Of a stretch of DNA of 64,000 nucleotides, positions 16,911 to 25,155 are shown one piece after another (the stretch's first letter is position 1; each line of letters begins with the position of its first letter). The DNA lies in the NCBI GenBank assembly GCA_003574685.1, contig QOCQ01000025.1:1-64000 (forward strand), read 5' to 3'. The position numbers were made by a program, and so were the translations under genes. A model generated the notes under the pieces. The model had not been told where the DNA came from and ran no database searches. It worked only from the letters and a program-made list of their open reading frames with translations. This DNA comes from Rhodospirillaceae bacterium SYSU D60007. GTDB lineage: Bacteria > Pseudomonadota > Alphaproteobacteria > Reyranellales > Reyranellaceae.

Positions 16911-16925
16911 TCGTTTTCCGGGCAT

Positions 16926-17795
16926 ATGAGTACGCTGGCGCTGCTTCTGACGCAGGTGGTCAATGCGCTGTCGCAGAGCGCGTTGCTGTTCTTTCTCGGC
17001 GTCGGGCTGACGCTGATCTTCGGCATCATGCGCATCGTCAACTTTGCGCATGGCGCGCTCTACATGCTGGGCGCCTTCGTCGGCTACTCGCTGGCGCATT
17101 GGGCCGGCACGTTCTGGCTGGCCCTTGTACTGGCGCCGCTCATTGTCGGCGCGGTGGGCGCGGCGTTCGAGCTCGGCATCCTGCGCCGGCTCTACCGGCG
17201 CGACGCATCGGCCTTCCTGCTGGTGACGTTCGGCCTGGCGCTGGTCGTCACCGAAGCGGTGCGGCTGATCTGGGGTCCTGACGCGCTCCAGGTGCCGGCC
17301 CCGAAGCTGTTCTCCGGCGTCGTCTTCCTGCTGGGCGAGCCGTTCCCGGCCTACCGGCTGTTCCTCGTGGCCGCCGGCGCCGTGATGGCCATCGCCATCT
17401 GGCAGGCGCTGGAGCGCACGCGGCTTGGCCTGCTGATCCGCGCCACCTCGCAGAATGCCGAGATGGTGCATGCGCTGGGCATCGACGTGAACCTCGTGCG
17501 CTCGGGCGTGTTCGGCATCGGCTGCGGGCTCGCGGCGCTGGGCGGCGTGCTCGCGGCACCGCTGGTCACCGCATCGCACGCCATGGCGTCGACAGTGATC
17601 ATCGATGCCTTCGTCATCGTCATCATCGGCGGCATGGGCAGCTTCGCGGGCTCGCTGATCGGCGCGCTGCTCGTCGGCTTCGTCCAGGTGTTCGGCAACT
17701 ACTACCTGCCGGATTTCGCGCTGGCCTTCATGTACCTGCTGATGCTGCTGGTGCTGGTCGTGCGGCCCGGCGGCCTGCTCGGCAAGGAGGCGTGA
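16926..17795 (+). CDS. Liv-type ABC transporter permease 1 (LivH family)
   Basis: A 289-residue inner-membrane permease with about eight helices. The conserved LivH start LGVGLTLIFGIMRIVNFAHGALYMLGAF and a C-terminal ADVVRPxGL-like ending (VLVVRPGGLLGKEA) are present. It forms half of the translocation channel with the LivM-like protein encoded four bases downstream. The start at 16926 follows the repeat closely, and the best visible ribosome site is only a weak purine run. Confidence 0.9.
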   Translation: MSTLALLLTQVVNALSQSALLFFLGVGLTLIFGIMRIVNFAHGALYMLGAFVGYSLAHWAGTFWLALVLAPLIVGAVGAAFELGILRRLYRRDASAFLLVTFGLALVVTEAVRLIWGPDALQVPAPKLFSGVVFLLGEPFPAYRLFLVAAGAVMAIAIWQALERTRLGLLIRATSQNAEMVHALGIDVNLVRSGVFGIGCGLAALGGVLAAPLVTASHAMASTVIIDAFVIVIIGGMGSFAGSLIGALLVGFVQVFGNYYLPDFALAFMYLLMLLVLVVRPGGLLGKEA

Positions 17796-17799
17796 GCGA

Positions 17800-18765
17800 A
17801 TGCGCTGGCCGCGGGCGCTCGGGTTGGCGTTCGTGGCGCTGCTGATCGCGGCGCCGTTCGGCCTGCCCGCCTTCGCCATGACGCTGCTGACCGAGCTGGT
17901 GATTCTCGGGCTGTTCGCCATGAGCCTCGACCTGATGGTGGGCTACACGCGGCTTATTTCCTTCGGGCATGTGGCTGCCTATGGGCTGGGCGCCTACGCC
18001 TCGGGCTACATGCTGCTCAACACGTCGCTCCCCTTGCCCTTCGTCGTGATCCTCGCGACCTTGCTGACGGGTGTCATTGCCATCGGCGTCGGCTGGGTGT
18101 GCACGCTCGCCACCGGCGTGTCGTTCGCCATGCTGACGCTCGCCTTCGCGCAACTGCTCTACGCCATCGCCTTCAAGTGGACATCCGTCACCGGCGGCTC
18201 CGACGGGCTGGCCGGCATTCCGCGCCGCGCGGGTCCGATGGGCCTGACGCTGCTGACCACCAAAACCGGGTTCTACTATTTCGCGCTGGCCTGCCTGATC
18301 GGATCGTTCCTGCTGTGTCGCAAGCTTGTCGCCTCGCCGTTCGGCGCGGTGCTGCGCGGCATTCGCGAGAACGAGGCCAAGACGGTGTCGCTGGGCTTCA
18401 ACACGCGGCTGTACAAGATCGCCGTCGTTGCCATTGCCTACGCGCTTGGCGGGCTGGCCGGCGCTCTGTATGCGCCGTTCGCCGGCTTCGCCAATACCGA
18501 GCTGCTGTTCTGGCTGCTGTCCGGCCAGGTGCTGATCATGGTGATCGTCGGCGGGTCGGGCACCCTGATCGGCCCGATCCTGGGCGCTGCCTTTTTCCTC
18601 CTTCTGGAGCATCAGCTCTCGTCCGTTACCGAAGCGTGGGCGCTGTTCTTCGGCCTCATCTTCATCGGCTTCGTGCTTTTTGCCCCCGAGGGCATCTGGG
18701 GTCTCGCCACGGGCTGGGTGAAGCGCCGAGAGAAGCCGCTGGCGAAGGTCCGCCTGCGTGACTGA
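17800..18765 (+). CDS. Liv-type ABC transporter permease 2 (LivM family)
   Basis: A 321-residue permease. The LivM hallmark SLDLMVGYTRLISFGHVAAYGLGAYASGY occurs near residue 40. The EAA-like loop lies around GIRENEAKTVSLGFNTRLYKIAVVA, and the end reads LFAPEGIWGL. It pairs with the upstream LivH-like subunit. Its last codons overlap the ATPase gene by eight bases, so the transporter genes are tightly coupled. Confidence 0.9.
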   Translation: MRWPRALGLAFVALLIAAPFGLPAFAMTLLTELVILGLFAMSLDLMVGYTRLISFGHVAAYGLGAYASGYMLLNTSLPLPFVVILATLLTGVIAIGVGWVCTLATGVSFAMLTLAFAQLLYAIAFKWTSVTGGSDGLAGIPRRAGPMGLTLLTTKTGFYYFALACLIGSFLLCRKLVASPFGAVLRGIRENEAKTVSLGFNTRLYKIAVVAIAYALGGLAGALYAPFAGFANTELLFWLLSGQVLIMVIVGGSGTLIGPILGAAFFLLLEHQLSSVTEAWALFFGLIFIGFVLFAPEGIWGLATGWVKRREKPLAKVRLRD

Positions 18766-19522
18766 TGCAGGCGCAGCGTTAATCGGGATCGCGGGTCTGA
18801 CCCGGCGCTATGGCGCGCTGGTTGCCGTCGACAATGTCAGCATGGATGTTGGCGCCGGCGAAATCCGGGCGGTGATCGGTCCCAACGGCGCCGGCAAGAC
18901 GACGCTGTTCCATCTCATTACCGGGGTGGTGAAGCCGACGGCGGGCCATGTCCGCTTCGCCGGCGAGGACATCACAGGATTGCCGGCGCACGCCATCTGC
19001 CAGCGCGGTCTGTCGCGAACCTTCCAGCTCACGGCACTGTTTCCGCAGATGTCGGCACGGGAGAATGCGACGCTGGCGGCGCAGGCACGCAACCCGCGGC
19101 GCTGGCTGCCTTTCGGCGGCGGCAACGTCTTCACGCAGGCGCGCCGCGCGGGCGGCGCGGCGCTGGAGCTGCTGGGTCTCGCCGGTGTCGCGGACCGCCC
19201 GGCCGGTCTTCTCAGCCACGGCGATCAGCGGCTTCTGGAGGTCGCGATGGCGGTGGCGCAGGAGCCCACGGTGCTGCTGCTCGACGAGCCGACGCAGGGG
19301 CTCTCGGTCGAGGAGACGGCGCAGGTGGTGGAGACGCTGTCGCGGTTCCTCGAACAATCGCACGTCACGGCGCTGCTGGTCGAGCATGACATGGAGGTGG
19401 TGTTCCGCCTCGCGCACAAGATCACGGTGCTGCATCGGGGCGCCGTGATCGCCGACGGCACGCCCGAGGCCGTCAAGGCCGATGCGCGCGTCCAGGAGGC
19501 CTATCTCGGGGGCATCGAGTGA
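18758..19522 (+). CDS. Liv-type ABC transporter ATPase (LivG family)
   Basis: A 254-residue ATPase. The Walker A motif is GPNGAGKTT near residue 46, the signature is LSHGDQRLLEVAMA, and Walker B is VLLLDEPTQGLS followed by the H-loop in VEHDMEVV. The signature His in place of the usual Tyr (LSYGxQR) is a modest deviation. It starts at a GTG inside the end of the livM-like gene. Together with LivF it powers import. Confidence 0.92.
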   Translation: MTDAGAALIGIAGLTRRYGALVAVDNVSMDVGAGEIRAVIGPNGAGKTTLFHLITGVVKPTAGHVRFAGEDITGLPAHAICQRGLSRTFQLTALFPQMSARENATLAAQARNPRRWLPFGGGNVFTQARRAGGAALELLGLAGVADRPAGLLSHGDQRLLEVAMAVAQEPTVLLLDEPTQGLSVEETAQVVETLSRFLEQSHVTALLVEHDMEVVFRLAHKITVLHRGAVIADGTPEAVKADARVQEAYLGGIE

Positions 19523-20217
19523 TGCTGAGCATCCGTGGACTCAACACGCATTACGGCGCCAGCCATGTCCTGCAAGGAGTCGATCTCGAGCTGCCGGCGG
19601 GCCGCATCGCCGCGGTGCTCGGCCGCAACGGCGTCGGCAAGACCACGACCGTGAAGACCATCATGGGGCTGGTGCGGCCGACCGCAGGCGAGATCGCGCT
19701 GGAGAACAGGGCGATCACCGCGTGGGCGCCGCACCAGGTGGCGCGGGCGGGTGTCGCTTACGTGCCGGAAGGGCGGCTGATCTTTCCCGACCTCACCGTC
19801 GTCGAGAATATCCGCGTCGCGGAAAGGACCCCGGCCAAAGCGTGGCCGCTCGAACGGCTGCTCGGGCTGTTCCCGTCGCTGGGCGAGCGGCAGCGCCACA
19901 AGGGCGCGCAACTCTCCGGCGGCGAGCAGCAGATGCTGGCGATCGCGCGCGCGCTGGTCAGCGACCCGAAGGTGCTGCTGCTGGACGAGCCCAGCCAGGG
20001 GCTGGCGCCGCTGGTCGTGCGCGAGCTGGCGCGCGTCATCCGGCTGCTGCGCGAGGCAGGGGTCACCATCCTGCTGATCGAGCAGAACATGAAGCTCGCC
20101 GAGGCGGTCGCCGACGCGCTGCACATCATGGTGAAGGGACGCATCGTCTACTCCGCCGACCCCGAGCGCTTCCGGAATGAGGAAGCCCAGATCCGCTCAC
20201 GGTATCTGACGGTGTGA
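19522..20217 (+). CDS. Liv-type ABC transporter ATPase (LivF family)
   Basis: A 231-residue ATPase. Walker A is GRNGVGKTTT, the signature is LSGGEQQMLAIARAL, Walker B is VLLLDEPSQGLAP and the H-loop lies in LIEQNMKLAEAVAD, where Q replaces the usual H-region residue, as is normal for LivF. The ATG overlaps the upstream stop as TGATG; a GTG three bases earlier is an alternative. It is the last gene of the operon that runs from 15537. Confidence 0.92.
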   Translation: MLSIRGLNTHYGASHVLQGVDLELPAGRIAAVLGRNGVGKTTTVKTIMGLVRPTAGEIALENRAITAWAPHQVARAGVAYVPEGRLIFPDLTVVENIRVAERTPAKAWPLERLLGLFPSLGERQRHKGAQLSGGEQQMLAIARALVSDPKVLLLDEPSQGLAPLVVRELARVIRLLREAGVTILLIEQNMKLAEAVADALHIMVKGRIVYSADPERFRNEEAQIRSRYLTV

Positions 20218-20248
20218 GCCGTGCAGGGCGAGCGGGCTGGAGAACCGC

Positions 20249-20335
20249 TTCATGGTGAGCTTTGTCGAACCATGAAGCGGCCGGCGCTGCGGCTGTCCGA
20301 CGCCTTCATGGTTCGACAAGCTCACCATGAAGGCT
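20249..20335. repeat. Family C inverted repeat, copy 2
   Basis: The element starts CTTCATGGTGAGCTTTGTCG and ends CGACAAGCTCACCATGAAGG, giving near-perfect 20-base arms around a central GCGGCCGGCGCTGCGG. It lies between the convergent livF-like gene and a small minus-strand gene. It could serve as a bidirectional terminator, which is inference. Confidence 0.75.
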
Positions 20336-20559
20336 CAGTGCGCGTTGGCTTTGTCGGTGAGGGGGTCAGGCGCCAGGTCGTCGTCTTCGGCGATGCCGTG
20401 CGGGGCGGGGACGCACTCCACGATCTCGCCGCGCGCCTGCCTTGGCGCCGCCAGCATGCGGCATTCGGTTTCGCTCAATTGATGGGCCAGCATGCGGTCC
20501 TCGCAGGTGCTGGCGTCGGACGGCACCGTGCACAGGACCAGCAGCAGGACCCAGGTCAT
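20335..20559 (-). CDS. Small secreted hypothetical protein
   Basis: A 74-residue protein whose first 17 residues (MTWVLLLVLCTVPSDAS) look like a signal peptide. The mature part has Cys residues in STCEDRM, ETECRML and IVECVPA and an acidic C-terminal half. No family is recognised. Its stop codon abuts the family C repeat. It may be transcribed together with the PRC-barrel gene just upstream. Confidence 0.5.
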   Translation of the reverse strand: MTWVLLLVLCTVPSDASTCEDRMLAHQLSETECRMLAAPRQARGEIVECVPAPHGIAEDDDLAPDPLTDKANAH

Positions 20560-20572
20560 GGCGGCCGCGGGG

Positions 20573-21034
20573 TCAGCCGCTGGAGGGGATGTAACTCGGG
20601 TCCGGCGGCGGCTTGCCCTTGTCCTTCACGGGATCGGTACCCGGCCGCGGCCCGCCCGGCGGCGCGGCCTCGCCATAGTGCTCCTCGACATTGCGCGCGT
20701 AGTCGGCAGTCCATTCGCCGCCCGGCGCGTGGGTCGGGGCCGCCTCAAGCTGCTTGCGGTCGAGGTTCACCACGTACCCGCCCTTGCTGTCGTCATATTT
20801 CAACAGGCGCCAGGGCAGGGGATGGAACCGCTCGCCGATTCCGAGAAAGCCGCCAAACGACATGATGGCGTAGACCGCCTGGCCGCTCACCTTGTCGATC
20901 ATCACGTGATCGACGGTGCCCAGCTTGTCGCCGGCCGGGTTGTAGACGCTGGTGCCCTCGACCTTGTCGGCGGCAATCAGCGGCCCCGAGGTCATCTGTG
21001 CCTGGGCGTTCAGTTCCGCGGTCTGCCGGTCCAT
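20573..21034 (-). CDS. PRC-barrel domain protein
   Basis: A 153-residue protein. Residues about 20-95 form a PRC-barrel: GTSVYNPAGDKLGTVDHVMI, then VYAIMSFGGFLGIGERFHPL and the short strands to residue 90. PRC-barrels occur in the photosynthetic reaction centre H subunit, RimM and many stress or envelope proteins. This stand-alone form with a Pro-rich tail is common in Alphaproteobacteria. The start at 21034 was chosen because the barrel begins shortly after and upstream codons are non-coding in character. Confidence 0.82.
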   Translation of the reverse strand: MDRQTAELNAQAQMTSGPLIAADKVEGTSVYNPAGDKLGTVDHVMIDKVSGQAVYAIMSFGGFLGIGERFHPLPWRLLKYDDSKGGYVVNLDRKQLEAAPTHAPGGEWTADYARNVEEHYGEAAPPGGPRPGTDPVKDKGKPPPDPSYIPSSG

Positions 21035-21092
21035 GGCTTGCCTCCCGCCGGTGCCACAAAAAAGTAACGGCAGGGTGCGACTTCGGTTCCCC

Positions 21093-21443
21093 TCACCAGA
21101 AGGCGCGGCGGCGCGGGGCGGGGGCGGCCGGGCCGCCGCCGGCAGCCGGATGGCCGACCGGTTCGCGCAGCCTTGCGGTGCAGCGCACCATGTCCTCCAT
21201 GATGCCGAGCACGTTCTCCATCGCCTCCTGCATCTCTGCGGCCACGTGGTCCGACCAGACGGCATCGGTACCGGGGATGGTCTGCTGCCGGAGGTTATCG
21301 CGCAGCTTGTCGTTGGCGGCCTTCAGCTCGGCCTCGGCGTCCGCGCGCTGCCCGAACACGGCGGCATACATGTTGGCGACCAGATATTCCGTGGCCGCCA
21401 GGCGCACCTCGATTTTGAACAGCCGCTCCTCGATCCTGTCCAT
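21093..21443 (-). CDS. Small coiled-coil hypothetical protein
   Basis: A 116-residue protein beginning MDRIEERLFKIEVRLAATEY. The N-terminal 55 residues form a predicted coiled coil, followed by a helical segment (AAEMQEAMENVLGIMEDMVR) and a Gly/Pro/Ala-rich tail. GAGGGC upstream of the ATG at 21443 supports this start; an ATG at 21470 is possible. I recognise no family. Confidence 0.5.
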   Translation of the reverse strand: MDRIEERLFKIEVRLAATEYLVANMYAAVFGQRADAEAELKAANDKLRDNLRQQTIPGTDAVWSDHVAAEMQEAMENVLGIMEDMVRCTARLREPVGHPAAGGGPAAPAPRRRAFW

Positions 21444-21565
21444 GGCGCCCTCGCTGACATGACCCGCCATACAATGCACGGGAGCGCCAAAGGCTGCCTG
21501 CCGGTCGCCGGGTCACGGCGATATCGCCAGGGGAACGATTGCCCGCTTCCGGCCTTGAAGGGGCG

Positions 21566-23545
21566 ATGCTCGATACCGAAAAACCGCGCGCCGCCATGGT
21601 CGAGCGGCAGCTTGAACGGCGCGGCATTCGCGACCGGCATGTGCTGGACGCCATGCGCCGCGTACCGCGCGAGGCTTTCGTACCTGCCGGTCTGGCCGAG
21701 TTCGCCTATGAGGATGCGCCGCTACCGATCGAGGCTGGCCAGACGATCTCGCAGCCCTGGATCGTGGCGCTGATGATCGAGGCCGCTTCCGTACGGCCCG
21801 GCGATCGGGTGCTGGAGGTGGGCGCCGGCTCAGGCTACGCCGCCGCCGTGCTGAGCCGCATTGCCGCTGCCGTGTTCACCATCGACCGGCATGGCGAGCT
21901 GGCCGCCAGCGCCGCGCAACGGCTGGCGTCGCTGGGCTACGACAACGTCAAGGTGCGCACCGGCGATGGCACGCTGGGCTGGCCCGAGGCCGCGCCCTTC
22001 GATGCCATCCTCGTGGCCGCGGGCGGTCCGCGCGTGCCCGAGGCGCTGACCGAACAGCTTGCGGAAGGCGGTCGGCTGGTGATGCCGCTGGAGGAAGAGC
22101 CCGGCCGCCAGAACCTGATCCGCCTGACGCGCGGCGCCGGCGGCGAGCTCGCACGCGACGATCTCGGCGCGGTGATGTTCGTGCCGCTGATCGGCGTGCA
22201 GGGCTGGGAAGAGCGGACGCCGGCCACGCCGGCACAGGCCCAGCCGCTGGAGGCACCGCAGCCGCAGGTGCGGCGCGACCTGCCGGCGCTCATTCGTGAG
22301 GCGGCGGTGGCGCTGCCGCAAATCGCCAGCCCGGATTTCGCCCGCCATTTCGATGCGATTGCCGCGCAGGCCCGTGTCGTGCTGCTGGGCGAGGCCTCGC
22401 ACGGCACCTCGGAGTTCTATCGCGCGCGGCATGTCATCACGCAGCACCTGATCGAGCGTCATGGCTTCTCCATCGTGGCCGTCGAGGCGGACTGGCCGGA
22501 TGCCGCCAGCATCGACCGGCTGGTGCGCCAGCGTCCGGCGCCGGATGGGGCCGAGCCGCCCTTCCAGCGCTTCCCCACGTGGATGTGGCGCAACATTGAT
22601 GTGGCAGCTTTCGTCGAATGGCTGAGCGCGTGGAATGCCGGCCGCAAACCGCAGGAACGCGCCGCCTTCTACGGTCTCGATCTCTACAACCTCTCGGCGT
22701 CGATCCGCGCGGTGCTGGACTATCTCGACCGCGTCGATCCCGAGGCGGCCCGGGTGGCGCGCCAGCGCTATGGCTGCCTCACGCCGTGGAGCCGCGATCC
22801 CGCCGCGTACGGGCGCATGGCGCTGGGCTCGGGCTACGCCGCCTGCGAGAAGGCGGTGGTGCGCATGCTGGCCGATCTGCAGGCGCGCGAGCTGGCCTAT
22901 ACCACGCAGGACGGCGAAGCCTTCCTCGATGCCGCGTCCAATGCGCGGCTGGTGAAGAACGCCGAGGCCTATTACCGCGCGATGTACTATGGTGGCGCCG
23001 AAAGCTGGAACCTGCGCGACCGGCACATGTTCGACACCCTTGAGGCGATCCTGCGCGCGCGGGGAACCAACGCAAAGGCGGTGGTGTGGGCGCACAACTC
23101 GCATATCGGCGATGCCGCGCACACCGAGATGGGTCTGGTGCGCGACGAGATCAATCTCGGCCAGCTCTGCCGCGAACGCTTCGGCCGCGAGGCCATGCTG
23201 ATCGGGTTCGGCACGCATGCCGGCAAGGTGGCGTGCGCATCGGACTGGGACGGCCCGATGGAGATCAAGGCCGTGCTGCCCTCGCGTGAGGGTTCATACG
23301 AGCGGCTGTCGCATGAGGCGGGCCTGCCGCGCTTCCTCCTCGACCTGCGCGGCGGTGCCGTGCGCGAGCCGTTGCTCCCGCCGCGGCTGGAGCGCTTCAT
23401 CGGTGTGATCTATCGGCCCGAAAGCGAGCGCTGGAGTCACTACGCCGAATGTTCCCTGCCGCAGCAATTCGATGCCTGGCTGTGGTTCGACGAGACCAGC
23501 CCGGTCAGCCCAACGGACAGGAACCTGTGGCGCGGCGGTGCGTAG
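21566..23545 (+). CDS. Protein-L-isoaspartate methyltransferase / erythromycin esterase fusion
   Basis: A 659-residue two-domain protein. Residues 1-215 are a PCMT domain: the AMVERQLERRGIRD start, the substrate region AYEDAPLPIEAGQTISQP (about 47-64) and the SAM-binding VLEVGAGSG (82-90). Residues about 238-655 form an erythromycin-esterase-type domain with GEASHGTSEFY (E276, H279, E283) and AVEADWPDA. PCMT repairs isoaspartate in aged proteins; the second domain hydrolyses macrolide lactones in resistance enzymes but most chromosomal members have unknown substrates. The fusion is seen directly; drug resistance should not be assumed. Confidence 0.88.
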   Translation: MLDTEKPRAAMVERQLERRGIRDRHVLDAMRRVPREAFVPAGLAEFAYEDAPLPIEAGQTISQPWIVALMIEAASVRPGDRVLEVGAGSGYAAAVLSRIAAAVFTIDRHGELAASAAQRLASLGYDNVKVRTGDGTLGWPEAAPFDAILVAAGGPRVPEALTEQLAEGGRLVMPLEEEPGRQNLIRLTRGAGGELARDDLGAVMFVPLIGVQGWEERTPATPAQAQPLEAPQPQVRRDLPALIREAAVALPQIASPDFARHFDAIAAQARVVLLGEASHGTSEFYRARHVITQHLIERHGFSIVAVEADWPDAASIDRLVRQRPAPDGAEPPFQRFPTWMWRNIDVAAFVEWLSAWNAGRKPQERAAFYGLDLYNLSASIRAVLDYLDRVDPEAARVARQRYGCLTPWSRDPAAYGRMALGSGYAACEKAVVRMLADLQARELAYTTQDGEAFLDAASNARLVKNAEAYYRAMYYGGAESWNLRDRHMFDTLEAILRARGTNAKAVVWAHNSHIGDAAHTEMGLVRDEINLGQLCRERFGREAMLIGFGTHAGKVACASDWDGPMEIKAVLPSREGSYERLSHEAGLPRFLLDLRGGAVREPLLPPRLERFIGVIYRPESERWSHYAECSLPQQFDAWLWFDETSPVSPTDRNLWRGGA

Positions 23546-23575
23546 AGGAGGGGGACGTTGGCTAAGGAGGACGTC

Positions 23576-23773
23576 ATGCGCACTGCTGCTGCCCTTTGTG
23601 CGTTCGTATTGTTCAGCACGCTCGCTGGTGCGTGCACCTACAAATCTGAGCGGGTTGTGACGCCGGCAGCGGCGCCGGCCAGCGCCAGCGACGTGTGCGT
23701 CAGCCGCGGCTATCCTTCGGGAACCCCGGCCTACGACTCCTGCGTCGCGCGCGAAACCGCGCTCCGCCGTTAA
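23576..23773 (+). CDS. Small lipoprotein, tandem copy 1
   Basis: A 65-residue protein with a lipoprotein signal (LAGAC lipobox, Cys at about residue 19). The mature chain is short and ends with SDVCVSRGYPSGTPAYDSCV then a charged tail. The next gene repeats this sequence almost exactly. Both have the leader GGAGGACGTCATGCGCAC, so the ribosome site was duplicated too. A role in the envelope is likely; no family is recognised. Confidence 0.7.
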   Translation: MRTAAALCAFVLFSTLAGACTYKSERVVTPAAAPASASDVCVSRGYPSGTPAYDSCVARETALRR

Positions 23774-23799
23774 CAGCTTCCCTGCTTACGGAGGACGTC

Positions 23800-23988
23800 A
23801 TGCGCACAGCCCTTTGTGCGATCGTGTTTTTGAGCACCGTGATCGGTGCGTGCAGCTACAAGGAAGAGCGGGTCGTGACGCCGGCACCGACGGCGAGCGC
23901 CAGCGACGTCTGTGTCAGCCGCGGCTATCCGTCGGGAACCCCGGCCTACGACGCCTGCGTGCAGCGCGAAACCGCCCTGCGGCGGTAG
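23800..23988 (+). CDS. Small lipoprotein, tandem copy 2
   Basis: A 62-residue duplicate of the preceding lipoprotein, with the lipobox VIGAC and the same C-terminal block (SDVCVSRGYPSGTPAYDACV). Differences cluster in the signal peptide and just after the lipid-attached Cys. The gene starts 27 bases after the stop of copy 1. The pair most likely arose by a roughly 220-bp tandem duplication. Confidence 0.7.
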   Translation: MRTALCAIVFLSTVIGACSYKEERVVTPAPTASASDVCVSRGYPSGTPAYDACVQRETALRR

Positions 23989-23996
23989 TAAATAAC

Positions 23997-24200
23997 CTTC
24001 CCCCGGAGGGCAGGGTATTCGCGGTGTTTTCGTCGTCCTGAGCGAAGCGAAGGACCTTGCGGTGTTTCGGTCGAGCAGTGGCAGTATCGGTGATTCACCG
24101 CTACCACCTTTCACGGATCGGACGACCGCAAGGTCCTTCGCTTCGCTCAGGACGACGGTAAATTGCCGTATGTGAATGCCCTGCCCCTCCGGGGGAAGGG
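23997..24200. repeat. Family A repeat split by a nested family B element
   Basis: The left half-stem CCTTCCCCCGGAGGG (23997-24010) and the right half-stem CCCCTCCGGGGGAAGG (24184-24200) are the ends of a family A element. Its normal middle is replaced by a complete family B element at 24011-24183. The join is clean on both sides, so this is one repeat inserted in another. Confidence 0.75.
24011..24183. repeat. Family B palindromic repeat with terminal inverted repeats, copy 2
   Basis: This 173-bp copy has ends CAGGGTATTC and GAATGCCCTG, a 10-base terminal inverted repeat with one mismatch. Inside are the GTCGTCCTGAGCGAAGCGAAGG arms. Because its flanks are family A sequence, its borders can be read exactly, which is not possible for the other copies. 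Confidence 0.78.
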
Positions 24201-24203
24201 AGA

Positions 24204-25139
24204 TCACCTCAGCCGGGCGGCGGCGCGAGCCAGCAGGTTGCGGAACCAGCGGTGGCCGCGCTTGCCGTCGGCGGCAAGACTCCAATAGGCGTCGATGAAC
24301 AGACGCTTGCGGGGCCAGACCAGCTCCACCTGGCGCAGCGCGCGCGTGGCCTGCAGGGCCTGCGCCACCTTGCGCGGCACCAGCGCCACGCAGTCGGTCT
24401 TCTCGACGATCGCGCCCAGCACCAGAAAGTCCGGTCCGACGCAGACCGGCGCCGCCTCCAGCATCGCCGTGGGTTGCAGCAGCACGCGGTCGGCCATCGA
24501 CATGCGCGGATCGCGCTGGAACGCCACATGCCGCGCACGGCGGAACTGCTCCGGCGTGATGCGCGCGCCGATATCCTTGTTGCCGGCAGCGGCGATGCAC
24601 ACCATGTCGTCGCGCCACAGCGGCATGGCTCCGATACGCTTGCCCAGCTTCTCGCCATAGGCGCGCGGGCCGATCAGGAAATCGATGCGCGCCAGATCCT
24701 CGGCCTTGCGCACGCCTGCCAGCGTGAACTCCATGCTCACATGCGGCGCCTCGGCGGCGCACATCTCCGCCAGCGTCGGCGCCAGCAGCAGGCTGACATA
24801 GTCGGCGGTGGTGATCACGATATGCACCGCCTCGCGTGAGGGATCGAACGGCAGCGGCGGCTCCAAGAGCACGTCGAGCTCGCCCAGCGCGCGCTGCAGC
24901 GGGCCGGCCAGCCCCTGGGCGCGGGCGGTCAGGCGCACTTCGCGCCCGGCCGTCACCAGCAGCGGATCGGCGAAGGCGGCGCGAAGCTGGCGCAACGCCC
25001 GGCTGATCGCCGGCTGGGTCATGTTGAAAGCGCGCGCCGTGCGTGTGACGCTGCGCGTGCGCAACAGCTCGTGCAGGATCGGCAGCAGGTCGAGATTGAC
25101 CCGGTGCAGCCGCGCCGCCAGCTCCCGCTCGTCCGCCAT
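24204..25139 (-). CDS. LysR-family transcriptional regulator
   Basis: A 311-residue LysR-type regulator. The helix-turn-helix spans about residues 14-60 (LPILHELLRTRSVTRTARAF then MTQPAISRALRQLRAAFADP), and the co-inducer domain follows from about 90. The sequence style (VNLDLLPILHELL) is that of the NodD/NahR-like subgroup, which often senses aromatic compounds. It is divergent from the HpaB-VOC-RidA-DoxX operon and a LysR-like box lies at 25445, so it is the probable regulator of that operon. Confidence 0.88.
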   Translation of the reverse strand: MADERELAARLHRVNLDLLPILHELLRTRSVTRTARAFNMTQPAISRALRQLRAAFADPLLVTAGREVRLTARAQGLAGPLQRALGELDVLLEPPLPFDPSREAVHIVITTADYVSLLLAPTLAEMCAAEAPHVSMEFTLAGVRKAEDLARIDFLIGPRAYGEKLGKRIGAMPLWRDDMVCIAAAGNKDIGARITPEQFRRARHVAFQRDPRMSMADRVLLQPTAMLEAAPVCVGPDFLVLGAIVEKTDCVALVPRKVAQALQATRALRQVELVWPRKRLFIDAYWSLAADGKRGHRWFRNLLARAAARLR

Positions 25140-25155
25140 CGCCTGTCCTTTCTTC

